Below, one piece after another: positions 36,084 to 45,239 of a stretch of DNA of 64,000 nt (the first letter of the stretch is position 1; every line of letters starts with the position of its first letter). Below the pieces are notes generated by a model. The model did not search any database. It was given only the letters and a program-made list of their open reading frames with translations, and was not told the DNA's origin. The translations under genes were made by a program, and so were the position numbers. The DNA is taken from the NCBI GenBank assembly GCA_963838155.1, contig CAWIQE010000038.1, positions 62,001 through 126,000 of the forward strand, given 5' to 3'. Source of the DNA: Pararhizobium_B sp963838155 (GTDB taxonomy: Bacteria > Pseudomonadota > Alphaproteobacteria > Rhizobiales > Rhizobiaceae).

Positions 36084-38084
36084 ATGAACGAACAAGCGAC
36101 GATCCGCCCGCAATCGCAGATGGCGAACTGCATCCGCGCCCTCTCCATGGACGCCGTAGAGAAGGCGAATTCAGGGCATCCCGGCGCGCCGATGGGCATG
36201 GCCGATGCGGCGACCGTCCTTTACGAGAAGCACCTGAAGTTCGACGCCTCGGCCCCCGACTGGCCGGACCGCGACCGGGTCGTCCTGTCGAACGGCCATG
36301 CCTCGATGATGCTCTACAGCCTGCTCTATCTGACCGGCTACGAGGACATGACGATCGAGGAGATCGAGAACTTCCGCCAGTACGGCTCGAAGACCGCCGG
36401 CCACCCGGAATACGGCATGGCCAAGGGGATCGAGACGACGACGGGACCGCTCGGCCAGGGCCTCGGCGCCGCAGTCGGGATGGCGATGGCCGAACGGATC
36501 CTCGCCGAGGCCTTCGGCAGCGACGTGGTCGACCACCGCACCTACTGCTTCTGCGGCGACGGGTGCCTGATGGAGGGCGTCGGCCAGGAGGCGACGTCGC
36601 TCGCCGGGCACCTCAAGCTCGGCAAGCTGACCGTGCTCTACGACGACAATTCCATCAGCATCGACGGCGCCACCTCGCTCGCCTTCACCGACGACATCCC
36701 GGCGAAGTTCCGCGCGCTCGGCTGGCACGTCGTGACCTGCAACGGCCTGGTCCCCGAGGAGGTCGACGATGCGCTGAAGCAGGCCAGGGCCGAGACGGAG
36801 CGCCCGACGCTGATCGACATGAAGACGATCATCGGCTACGGCGCGCCGAAGAAGCAGGGCACCGAAAAGGCCCATGGCTCGGCGCTGGGCGCCGAGGAGA
36901 TCGCCGCCGCGCGCAAGGCCCTCGGCTGGACCGCCGAGCCCTTCGTCATCCCCGACGACCTGCTCAAACGCTGGCGCGCCATCGGCCGCAAGGGAGCCGA
37001 GAGCCGCCACGCCTGGGAGAAGCGCCTCGCCGACCTCCCGGCCGACCGGCGCGCCGAGTTCGAGCGCCGCATCGCAGGCCGGCTCCCGGCGGACTTCGAC
37101 CGGATCGTCGAGGAGGCCCGCGACCGGCTGATCGACAATCCCGAGAAGCTCGCCACGCGCAAGTCGAGCCAGAACGCCCTCGAGGTGCTGACCGCCGCAG
37201 TGCCCGAGATGATCGGCGGTTCGGCCGACCTCACCGGCTCCAACAACACCGACACGAAATCCACCGTGCCCTCCTTCACCCCCGAGCATCCGGGCCGCTA
37301 CGTCCACTACGGCGTGCGAGAGTTCGCCATGGCGACCGCGATGAACGGCATGTCGACCCATGGCGGGGTCATTCCCTACGGCGGCACGTTCCTCACCTTC
37401 TCGGACTACTGCCGCAACGGCATCCGCCTTGCCGCGCTCATGCACATCCGCACGATCTTCGTCATGACGCACGATTCCATCGGGCTCGGCGAGGACGGCC
37501 CGACCCACCAGCCGATCGAGCATCTGGCGGCGCTGAGGGCGATCCCCAACCTCAACGTCTTCCGGCCCGCCGACACGGTCGAGGCGCTCGAATGCTGGGC
37601 GCTGGCCCTGAAGTCCGACAGGCGCCCCTCGCTGCTGGCGCTGTCGCGCCAGGGCGTGCCGCAGCTGAGGACGGAGAAGACGAAGGAGAACCGCTGCGCC
37701 CGCGGCGCCTACGTCATCCGCACCGCCGGCGACGGCGAGCGCGACCTGACGATCCTCGCCACCGGCACCGAGGTCTCGATCGCCGTCGACGCGGCGGAAC
37801 GGCTCGCCGGAGAAGGCTTCACCGTCGCCGTCGTCTCGATGCCCTCATGGGAGCTCTTCCAGTCCGAGACGAAGAGCTACCGCGACGACGTCCTGGGGTC
37901 GGCGCCCCGCCTCGCGATCGAGGCCGCCGGCAAGTTCGGCTGGACGCGCTACGTCGACAGCGAAGACGACGTCGTCGGGCTGGAGACCTTCGGCCATTCG
38001 GCGCCGGGCGACGTGGTCTACGAGAAAATGGGAATCACCGCGGACGCTCTCGTCGAGCGCGCCCGCACCAAGCTCAATCTTTGA
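36084..38084 (+). CDS. tkt: Transketolase
   Basis: A 666-aa full-length transketolase. The thiamine-diphosphate motif (GDGCLMEG, near residue 158, to the N-S sequence DDNSISIDG) and the C-terminal transketolase domain with HDSIGLGEDGPTHQP are present. It transfers C2 units among sugar phosphates and would use the D-erythrose-4-phosphate produced by the ery enzymes. ATG 36084 has GGGAG seven bases upstream. It is divergent from deoR and followed by transaldolase after 30 nt. Confidence 0.95.
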   Translation: MNEQATIRPQSQMANCIRALSMDAVEKANSGHPGAPMGMADAATVLYEKHLKFDASAPDWPDRDRVVLSNGHASMMLYSLLYLTGYEDMTIEEIENFRQYGSKTAGHPEYGMAKGIETTTGPLGQGLGAAVGMAMAERILAEAFGSDVVDHRTYCFCGDGCLMEGVGQEATSLAGHLKLGKLTVLYDDNSISIDGATSLAFTDDIPAKFRALGWHVVTCNGLVPEEVDDALKQARAETERPTLIDMKTIIGYGAPKKQGTEKAHGSALGAEEIAAARKALGWTAEPFVIPDDLLKRWRAIGRKGAESRHAWEKRLADLPADRRAEFERRIAGRLPADFDRIVEEARDRLIDNPEKLATRKSSQNALEVLTAAVPEMIGGSADLTGSNNTDTKSTVPSFTPEHPGRYVHYGVREFAMATAMNGMSTHGGVIPYGGTFLTFSDYCRNGIRLAALMHIRTIFVMTHDSIGLGEDGPTHQPIEHLAALRAIPNLNVFRPADTVEALECWALALKSDRRPSLLALSRQGVPQLRTEKTKENRCARGAYVIRTAGDGERDLTILATGTEVSIAVDAAERLAGEGFTVAVVSMPSWELFQSETKSYRDDVLGSAPRLAIEAAGKFGWTRYVDSEDDVVGLETFGHSAPGDVVYEKMGITADALVERARTKLNL

Positions 38085-38114
38085 ATCGAAATCCGAAGAG
38101 GACGGGACAAGACC

Positions 38115-38768
38115 ATGAAATTCTTCGTCGACACGGCAGACGTCAAGGAGATCCGCGAGCTCAACGAACTCGGGCTCATCGACGGCGTGACCACCAATCC
38201 GTCGCTGATCATGAAATCGGGCGGCAAGATCAGCGAGGTGACGAAGCAGATCTGCGACATCGTCGACGGCCCGGTTTCCTCGGAGGTGACGGCGACCGAC
38301 TATTCGGAGATGATGAAGCAGGCCGACATCCTGTCGAAGATCGCCGACAACATCTGCATCAAGGTGCCGCTGACGCTCGACGGGCTGAAGGCCTGCCGGG
38401 CGCTGACCGGCGACGGGCGCAAGGTCAACGTGACGCTCTGCTTCTCGGCCAACCAGGCGCTGCTCGCCGCCAAGGCCGGCGCCACCTTCATCTCCCCCTT
38501 CATCGGCCGCATCGACGACATGGCGGTCGACGGCATGGAGGTGATCCGCGAGATCCGCGCGATCTACGACAATTACGACTTCCAGACGGAGATCCTCGCC
38601 GCCTCGATCCGCACGGTGAACCACGTCAAGGAAGCCGCCATCATCGGCGCCGACGTCGCCACCGTGCCGCCGGCGACCCTCAAGGCCCTCGTCAAGCACC
38701 CCCTCACCGACAAGGGCCTCGAGGCCTTCCTCGCCGACTGGAAGAAGACCGGACAGACGATCGGCTGA
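38115..38768 (+). CDS. tal: Transaldolase (short, FSA/TalC-like subfamily)
   Basis: A 217-aa class I aldolase of the small transaldolase subfamily. The Schiff-base lysine is K83 in CIKVPLT, with DTADVKEI at the start, GVTTNPSL, and CFSANQALLAAKAGA. It moves dihydroxyacetone units between fructose-6-phosphate and erythrose-4-phosphate. It forms an operon with tkt and completes entry of erythrose-4-phosphate into the pentose phosphate pool. Strict transaldolase versus fructose-6-phosphate aldolase activity cannot be settled by eye. Confidence 0.93.
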   Translation: MKFFVDTADVKEIRELNELGLIDGVTTNPSLIMKSGGKISEVTKQICDIVDGPVSSEVTATDYSEMMKQADILSKIADNICIKVPLTLDGLKACRALTGDGRKVNVTLCFSANQALLAAKAGATFISPFIGRIDDMAVDGMEVIREIRAIYDNYDFQTEILAASIRTVNHVKEAAIIGADVATVPPATLKALVKHPLTDKGLEAFLADWKKTGQTIG

Positions 38769-38807
38769 CCTGCGGGTCCGCGGCGGCGGTTCGCTCCTCT
38801 CGCTCGT

Positions 38808-38832
38808 CATCCTCGCCCTCGCGGCGAGGATG
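38808..38832. terminator. Hairpin between convergent tal and arginase genes
   Basis: CATCCTCGCC and GGCGAGGATG form a perfect 10-bp stem around a 5-nt loop, between the tal stop (+) and the arginase stop (-). There is no T-run on either side, so termination is inferred from position only. Confidence 0.5.
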
Positions 38833-38841
38833 CGGCCGGGG

Positions 38842-39774
38842 TCAGTAGCTGCGCGTCGGACGGTCCATGACGCGCTTGCCGAAGAGGCTCGCCACCAGGT
38901 CGACCATGAGCTTCGCGGTGCGCCCGCGCTCGTCGAGGAACGGGTTGATCTCCGCAAGGTCGAGCGAGGCGACGAGGCCGCTGTCGTGCAGCATCTCGCA
39001 CACCAGGTGCGCCTCGCGGAAGCTCGCGCCGCCCGGCACGGTGGTGCCGACCGCCGGGGCGATCGAAGGATCGATGAAATCCACGTCGAAGCTGACGTGA
39101 AGCCGCCCCTCGCAGGACGCCACCCGGTCGAGGAACCGCGCCAGCGGCCGCGCGATCCCCTCCTCGTCGATCGTGCGCATGTCGGCTATGTCGAGCCCCG
39201 CCTCGACCACGCGATCGCGCTCGGCCGGATCGACGGACCGGATGCCGAGCATCGTCACGTTCTCCGGCGGGACGGCGGTGGCAAGCGGCGGGAAATGCCG
39301 ACCGAAGCCGGGCTGCCCGGTGAAATAGGCGACCGGCGTGCCGTGGAGGTTGCCGCTCTCCGTCGTCGTGAGATCGTGGAAATCGGTGTGGGCGTCGAGC
39401 CAGAGCACGAATTGCGGCCGCCCCTCCTCCCGCGCCCGCGCCGCGACGCCCGCGACCGTGCCGGCCGACATCAGGTGGTCGCCGCCCAGGAAGATCGCGG
39501 TCCGCCCGCCGCCGGCCCCCTCGAAGGCGGCCGCGCTCAGCGCCTCGATCCAGGCCGCGCACTCGGACAGGTGGTGGATCGCCCGGTTGGCATGGGCCGT
39601 TTCCTCCTGCGGGCCGATCGACAGATTGCCCCGGTCCTCGACCGAATGGCCGAGCTCCCTGAGCGCGCCCGCGAGGCCCGCAACCCGCAGCCCGTCCGGC
39701 CCCATCAGGCATCCGCGCTGCGCCCCGCCCACGTCCACCGGCGCACCGACGAGCACGATCGATTGCCTATCCAT
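38842..39774 (-). CDS. Arginase family protein
   Basis: A 310-aa ureohydrolase with the complete binuclear manganese site: H100 (GGDH), D127/H129/D131 (DAHTD) and D230/D232 (SFDVDFIDP), plus GNLHGTP near 141-147. Length and motifs fit arginase, which yields ornithine and urea; related guanidino-hydrolases are possible. ATG 39774 is chosen since residues before it are not family-like. The divergent neighbour is an amide hydrolase, so the pair may serve nitrogen scavenging. Confidence 0.9.
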   Translation of the reverse strand: MDRQSIVLVGAPVDVGGAQRGCLMGPDGLRVAGLAGALRELGHSVEDRGNLSIGPQEETAHANRAIHHLSECAAWIEALSAAAFEGAGGGRTAIFLGGDHLMSAGTVAGVAARAREEGRPQFVLWLDAHTDFHDLTTTESGNLHGTPVAYFTGQPGFGRHFPPLATAVPPENVTMLGIRSVDPAERDRVVEAGLDIADMRTIDEEGIARPLARFLDRVASCEGRLHVSFDVDFIDPSIAPAVGTTVPGGASFREAHLVCEMLHDSGLVASLDLAEINPFLDERGRTAKLMVDLVASLFGKRVMDRPTRSY

Positions 39775-39875
39775 GTCCGTTTTCGCTCCGCTTTGTTTTT
39801 CGACCGGCATTGAGGCCACGGCCTCGACATGGAAAACTATTCGAAAACGGCGTCCGGAAGCAAAGGAAGCGGCGA

Positions 39876-40820
39876 ATGTGCGCCAGGTGCGACTACACGA
39901 TCCATGACCGCCACCGCCATTTCGGCTGGGACAACGCGATCGAGCCGGTCGCGCGCGTGACGCCGGGAACGACCGTCGAGTTCGAATGCGTCGACGCCTC
40001 GAACGGGCGGCTCCTGCCCGATGCGACGGCGGCCGACATCGCCGGACTTCCCGCCGACGAGGTCAACCCGGTCACCGGCCCGGTCTTCGTCGAGGGCGCC
40101 GAACCGGGCGACGCCCTCAAGGTCACCATCGAGGAGTTCAGGCCCTCCGGCATCGGCTGGACGGCGAACATTCCCGGTTTCGGCCTGCTGGCAGACGATT
40201 TCAGGGAGCCCGCGCTCCACATCTGGACCTACGACAGGACCGCCGCGGAGCCGGCGCTCTTCGGCGACCGCGCCCGCGTCCCGCTCAAGCCCTTCGCCGG
40301 CACCCTCGGCAACGCCCTCGCCCAAAAAGGCACCCATTCCGTCCTCCCGCCGCGTCGCGTCGGCGGCAATCTCGACATCCGCGACCTCTCCGCCGGCACC
40401 GTCCTCTACCTGCCGGTCGAGGTGGAGGGCGCGCTCTTCTCCGTCGGCGACACCCACGCCGCGCAGGGCGACGGCGAGGTCTGCGGCACGGCGATCGAGA
40501 GCCCGATGACCGCGGTACTCACCTTCGAGGTGGAAAGGCAGGCCCGCCTGGCGATGCCGCGCTTCACCACGCCCGGCCCCGTCGCCCGCCATCTCGACGG
40601 CAAGGGCTACGAGGTGACGACGGGCGTCGGCTCGGACCTGATGGACGGCGCCCGCGCCGCCGTCTCCGGGATGATCGAGCTCCTCGCCCGGCGCCACGGC
40701 ATGTCCGCGATCGAGGCCTACATGCTCTGCTCCGTCTGCGGCGACCTGAAGGTCAGCGAGATCGTCGACGCGCCGAACTGGGTGGTCTCGTTCTATTTCC
40801 CGCGCTGCGTCTTCGACTGA
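39876..40820 (+). CDS. Acetamidase/formamidase family protein
   Basis: A 314-aa FmdA_AmdA family hydrolase acting on small amides. The family segments NPVTGPVFVEGAEPGDAL, GDTHAAQGDGEVCGTAIE and a C-terminal CSVCGDLKVSEIVD are clear. ATG 39876 (MCARCDY) has AAGGAAG six bases upstream. It is divergent from arginase with about 100 nt between, enough for shared promoters. Release of ammonia from formamide or acetamide is the known family activity; the true substrate is unknown. Confidence 0.88.
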   Translation: MCARCDYTIHDRHRHFGWDNAIEPVARVTPGTTVEFECVDASNGRLLPDATAADIAGLPADEVNPVTGPVFVEGAEPGDALKVTIEEFRPSGIGWTANIPGFGLLADDFREPALHIWTYDRTAAEPALFGDRARVPLKPFAGTLGNALAQKGTHSVLPPRRVGGNLDIRDLSAGTVLYLPVEVEGALFSVGDTHAAQGDGEVCGTAIESPMTAVLTFEVERQARLAMPRFTTPGPVARHLDGKGYEVTTGVGSDLMDGARAAVSGMIELLARRHGMSAIEAYMLCSVCGDLKVSEIVDAPNWVVSFYFPRCVFD

Positions 40821-40878
40821 CCCGCCAGCCCCGGCACGCGGAAGTTGACAGCTGTCAACTTTTCGCCCCACCCACACC

Positions 40879-42552
40879 TCAGACGGCCTTCAGCCGCGAC
40901 CCCGAGAGTAGCCCCTGCGCCTCCAGCACCGGATAGGCGATCGTGGCGAGCAGCGAGTTGATCTGCTTCAGGTCGCGGATCGTGTCGAGATGGATCGAAC
41001 TCGTCTCGACGCTCTTCTCGGTGCCCTGGCGCAGCCGCTCGAAGTGGCGGCGCCCGGTTTCCTTCTCCACCGCCCGCAGCCGGTCCTTCTCGTGGACGAG
41101 CTGGCGCGCCGTCTCCGCGTCGCCGGTCACCAGGAGGTTGAAGGCGAGCCGGGCATTGGCGAGCACCGACGCGTGGAAGTCGGAAAGCTCGGCCCAGCCC
41201 TCCTCGGTGAAATCCACCTTGCGGTCCATCTTCTTCTGGACGTGGGCGACGAGGTTCCGGGTGATGATGTCGCCGACCTGTTCGAGCTTCACGCAGGCGC
41301 CGAGCAGGTCCTGGCAGCGCCGCGCCTCGTCCGGCGACATCTCGGTCTCGGCGATGCGGGCCAGATAGAGCTTGATGTCCGCGTGGCGCCGGTCGACCTT
41401 GTCGTCGAGGGCGGCCAGCGCGTCGATCTTCCCCTGGTCGGCCTTTTCGTAGAGGTCGATGACCCGCGCGAGCATCACCTCGATGGTCTCGCACATCCGC
41501 ACGGCCTCCCGGGTGACGTTGGCGAGCGCCTGGGCCGGCCGGTCCAGCGCGCCGGCATAGAGGACGCTGGTTTCCTCGATGTCGGCGGGCGCGTCCACCA
41601 CCGGCTTGACCGGCGGCGTCTGCATGGCGACCACGGCCTCGGTCGCCTTGAGCACCATCCCGGACATCGGGATGCCCGCGAGGAGAATGAGCACGTTGAA
41701 GAGAATGTGCGCGTGGATGATCTGGTCCCCCGGGTTCGCGCCGAGGAAGGCGACGGAGGGCTGCGCGATCATGAAGGCGACGAGCACGACCACCGACCCG
41801 GCCCCGCGCATCAGCAAATTGCCGAGCGGCACGATCCGGTAGGACGGCTCGGCCGATCGCGTCAGGATCGGCGCGATGAACGAGGAGCCGAGATTGACCC
41901 CGAGCACCATGACGACGCCCAGTTCCGGACCGATCACCCCCTGCCCGGCGAGCGCGACGAGGAGCAGCACCGCCGCGATCGAGGAATGGAAGAGATAGGT
42001 CATCAGGGCGGCCACCAGGAAGGCCGTGATCGGATCGCCCGACAGGTAGCGCACGATCACCGGAAGGAGCGAGCTCTGGCGCAGCGGCTCCGACGCCTGG
42101 CCCATGAGCTCCAGCGACAGGATCAAGAGGCCGATGCCGACGAGGATGCGCCCCGCCTGCCGCCACTGCCGCCGCTCGGTCGCGCGGAACATCACCGTCC
42201 CCGCCAGCAGGCAGACCGGCACGAGCAGCGTCAGGTCGAAGCTCAGGAGCTTGACGAGCAGCGCCGAGCCGACCTCGGCCCCCCGCACCGCGAGAATGCC
42301 CGACAGGCCCGTGACGATGTCCATGCCGGCAAAGGAGCCGACGAGCAGGGTCACCGCCGTCGAGCTCTGCAGCGCGATCGCGAGCACCAGCCCGGTCGCG
42401 GCCGCCAGCAGGGGATTGTCCATCGTCCGGCGCAGCTTGCGCCTGAGCACGTTGCCGTAGGCGCGCTCCACCCCGGTGCGCACCATGCGCGTGGCCCACA
42501 ACAGCAGCGCCACCGCGCCCGCCATGTGAAGGAGCACGACGGAACCGCTCAT
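40879..42552 (-). CDS. Na/Pi-cotransporter family protein with PhoU-like domain
   Basis: A 557-aa protein of the NptA/YjbB family. Two internally related membrane halves carry the QSSTA-type motifs: LQSSTAVTLL in the first and FHSSIAAVLL in the second. About eight hydrophobic segments are followed by a cytoplasmic helical PhoU-like domain (about 340-530). Relatives export or import phosphate with sodium. ATG 42552 is chosen because it begins just before the first membrane helix. It is monocistronic and divergent from the penicillin-binding protein gene. Confidence 0.9.
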   Translation of the reverse strand: MSGSVVLLHMAGAVALLLWATRMVRTGVERAYGNVLRRKLRRTMDNPLLAAATGLVLAIALQSSTAVTLLVGSFAGMDIVTGLSGILAVRGAEVGSALLVKLLSFDLTLLVPVCLLAGTVMFRATERRQWRQAGRILVGIGLLILSLELMGQASEPLRQSSLLPVIVRYLSGDPITAFLVAALMTYLFHSSIAAVLLLVALAGQGVIGPELGVVMVLGVNLGSSFIAPILTRSAEPSYRIVPLGNLLMRGAGSVVVLVAFMIAQPSVAFLGANPGDQIIHAHILFNVLILLAGIPMSGMVLKATEAVVAMQTPPVKPVVDAPADIEETSVLYAGALDRPAQALANVTREAVRMCETIEVMLARVIDLYEKADQGKIDALAALDDKVDRRHADIKLYLARIAETEMSPDEARRCQDLLGACVKLEQVGDIITRNLVAHVQKKMDRKVDFTEEGWAELSDFHASVLANARLAFNLLVTGDAETARQLVHEKDRLRAVEKETGRRHFERLRQGTEKSVETSSIHLDTIRDLKQINSLLATIAYPVLEAQGLLSGSRLKAV

Positions 42553-42911
42553 GGGCCGACGGGGCCTGTGCCCGGAGTTATGAAGCTTTTCATCGACAGT
42601 CGTCCATCGAGGTGCGGGCATGCGAAGCACCCGCGGATCGCAGCCATTTTTCTTCCATATGAGGGAAAAGACAACGCATGTCATGCGTTCCGTCGATAAA
42701 AGAACGGGAAGCCGGCCGCCCCGCGGCCGGAATCGGCCGTTTTCACCAGGCGGCGGCAGTCAGATGGGCCGGATGCCGCGTCCGCAAGGTCTCGCAAAAC
42801 TGTTGCATTTCGATCAGTATGAGGCGAATTCGCCCGCCATGCGTTATGGAGCCGGGCGGCGGGCGGCAGGCCGCCGAACTTTTGTCGCTCTTGAGGAGTT
42901 CGTCTAGCACG
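42553..42911. other. Intergenic region between divergent transporter and PBP genes
   Basis: 359 bp without a supportable gene. It must hold the divergent promoters of the cotransporter and the PBP gene, but no clear -35/-10 pair or operator was recognised. Confidence 0.6.
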
Positions 42912-45239
42912 ATGTCCGACATTTTCACCGTGACAGCCTCAGTCGTGGCACTCGGCGCCTCGCTCGTATCCGGGCCGCTCGGCCCGATCGACGCCCGCCC
43001 GGCGCTGGATCTCCACGGTTCCGCGAACAGCGGCGTCGTGGCGGTCGCCTATCGCGACGGCGAGCTGGCCGGAACCATCGGCAAGGAATCGAACAAGGCC
43101 GCCTATGGCGATTTCCCGCCGCTCTTCTTCAAGGGCCTCGAATCCGCCGAGGACGCCTCGTTCTCCAAGCACATGGGGGTCGATCCGGCCGGCATCGCCC
43201 GCGCCGGCATCGACCTGGTGCGCTCCGCCGCGTCCGGCGCGGCCCCGGGCGTCGGCGGCTCGACGCTGACGCAGCAGCTCGCCAAGAACGTCGTCACGGG
43301 ATCGAGCCGCAGCATTTCCCGCAAGCTGGCGGACATGGTCTCGGCCGTGGAGACGGAAAGCGTCGCGAGCAAGAAGGAGATTCTCGAAAGCTACGCGAAC
43401 GCCGTCTATTTCGGCCGCGGGTCCCACGGCGCGAAGGATGCGGCGGAGAACTGGTTCGGAAAGCCCTGGGACAAGCTCGACCTCGGCGAGATCGCCTTCC
43501 TCGCCGGCGTCGTGCAGGCGCCGTCCGCGCTCGATCCGCTGAAGCATCCCGACGCGGCCAGGAACCGGCGCGACTATGTCCTCGACCGCATGGCCGCCGA
43601 CGGCGTCGTCACCGAGAAGGAGGCCGAGGCGGCGAAGGCCGGCCCGCTCGACGTCGTCCGCCCGAAACAGGTGGCCGTCGCCGCCGCCGCTCCCTTGCCC
43701 GACCCGGACTTCTGGGCGCTCTCCTACGCCCGCCGGCAGCTTGGCGCCCGCTCCGCCGGCGAGACGTCCACATCGCCCGTGGGCGGCGAGCAGGCGATGG
43801 TCCTGTCCATTTCCGGCACCGCGCAGGCGATCGTCGAGCGCGATCTCGCGGACGGGCTGAAGAAATACCAGGCCGCCGTGGGCGACGCGCCGCTCGGCTC
43901 GGTGTTCGACCGGAACGTGGAGGATTTGTCCGACCCGGCCACGGTCGCCGACGCCGCCCAGGCGATCGCCCCGAGCCTGCCCGAAGGCGCCGTCCGGGTC
44001 GTCGTCGGCAAGGCCGCCTCCGGCGGCCTCTCCCTGATGGCGGCCGAGGACGGACAGCCCGGCGACAACGCGGCGCTGAAGGGCATCGCGGTGCCGAAAG
44101 GCGCCGAAGCCGGCGACGTCTACGTCCTCCTGCCCGGGGCGAAGAGGCTCGACGGCCGCCCCCGCGTGCAGGGCGCCGCCGTCGCCATCGAGCTGTCGAG
44201 CGGCAAGGTCCTCGCATCCATCGGCGGCGTGCGCGACTGGGCGAGCCAGTTCGACCGCACCCAGGCCGCGCGCCAGCCCGGCTCGTCGGTCAAGCCGTTC
44301 CTCTACCTGGCGGCGCTGGAACAGGGCTACATGCCGACCGACATGATCAGCGACGCCCCCGTCTCGATGAACGTCGACGGCATGGACGGCCAGAACGTCT
44401 GGTCGCCGGACAATTACGGCGGCGAGGGAACCGGCGGATACGTGCCGCTCTTCGTCGGCCTGGAAAAGAGCCTGAACCGGGTTGCCGCCCGTCTCGTCAT
44501 GCAGATCGGCTCCCGCCCCTTCCAGAGCGTGCTGGGCCTCGCCGGCGCCTATCCGCAGAACGACGACCGGCTGCTCCTGCCGTCCGCCGCGCTCGGAACG
44601 GTGGAGACGACGCCCGAGCGCATGGCGCGCGCCGTGGCCGCGCTCGACCCGCAAAGGTCGACCATCGCCGACCCGACGGCGCTCCGGGACCTGGAACGGA
44701 TGATGCGCGGCGTCGTGGTCCGCGGCACGGCGGCCGGCGCGTTCCGCAACGGCCCGGACGGCGTCGTCGGCAAGACCGGAACCTCCCAGCAGGACCGGGA
44801 CGCATGGTTCATCGGCCGGACCGGCGACATCGCCCTCGCCGTCTGGGTCGGCCGCGACGACGACCAGCCGCTGCCGGTCCTCGGCGGCCGCGCCGCGACG
44901 GGCGGCGCCGTCGCCGCACCCATCTTCGCCGGCATCGTGCGCGACCTGCGCAAGGCGAAACTGTCGACCGCGAAGATCGACGTCGCCCCCTTCCCGAAGG
45001 ACATGGTCGACGATCCCTATGGCGGCCCCTATGGCGGCTACGACGGCTATTCCGCCGACGCCGGCGGCTGGGGCCCGCCCCCCTCGCCGGACTGGTATCC
45101 CCCCGCGCCCGACGACGGCGGCTACGGCCCCCCGCCCGGCGGCGGGCATTTCGACGGAAACGGCGGCCTCGAGCCCTGGCCGCCGCCCCGCGGCGGATCG
45201 CGGCGGTCGCACCTGGTCGACGGGGCGGGACTGTATTGA
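42912..45239 (+). CDS. Class A penicillin-binding protein (glycosyltransferase/transpeptidase)
   Basis: A 775-aa bifunctional peptidoglycan synthase. The GT51 domain shows the catalytic E80-D81 (ESAEDASF) and GGSTLTQQLAKN at 115-126. The transpeptidase domain has S458-x-x-K461 (SSVK), S520-L-N522 and K621-T-G-T-S. The N-terminus has only a short hydrophobic stretch, and the last 80 residues are a Gly/Pro/Tyr-rich tail. Such tails are uncommon and may contact cell-wall partners. Its stop overlaps the next start (TGATG), so the downstream exported protein is co-translated. Confidence 0.92.
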   Translation: MSDIFTVTASVVALGASLVSGPLGPIDARPALDLHGSANSGVVAVAYRDGELAGTIGKESNKAAYGDFPPLFFKGLESAEDASFSKHMGVDPAGIARAGIDLVRSAASGAAPGVGGSTLTQQLAKNVVTGSSRSISRKLADMVSAVETESVASKKEILESYANAVYFGRGSHGAKDAAENWFGKPWDKLDLGEIAFLAGVVQAPSALDPLKHPDAARNRRDYVLDRMAADGVVTEKEAEAAKAGPLDVVRPKQVAVAAAAPLPDPDFWALSYARRQLGARSAGETSTSPVGGEQAMVLSISGTAQAIVERDLADGLKKYQAAVGDAPLGSVFDRNVEDLSDPATVADAAQAIAPSLPEGAVRVVVGKAASGGLSLMAAEDGQPGDNAALKGIAVPKGAEAGDVYVLLPGAKRLDGRPRVQGAAVAIELSSGKVLASIGGVRDWASQFDRTQAARQPGSSVKPFLYLAALEQGYMPTDMISDAPVSMNVDGMDGQNVWSPDNYGGEGTGGYVPLFVGLEKSLNRVAARLVMQIGSRPFQSVLGLAGAYPQNDDRLLLPSAALGTVETTPERMARAVAALDPQRSTIADPTALRDLERMMRGVVVRGTAAGAFRNGPDGVVGKTGTSQQDRDAWFIGRTGDIALAVWVGRDDDQPLPVLGGRAATGGAVAAPIFAGIVRDLRKAKLSTAKIDVAPFPKDMVDDPYGGPYGGYDGYSADAGGWGPPPSPDWYPPAPDDGGYGPPPGGGHFDGNGGLEPWPPPRGGSRRSHLVDGAGLY

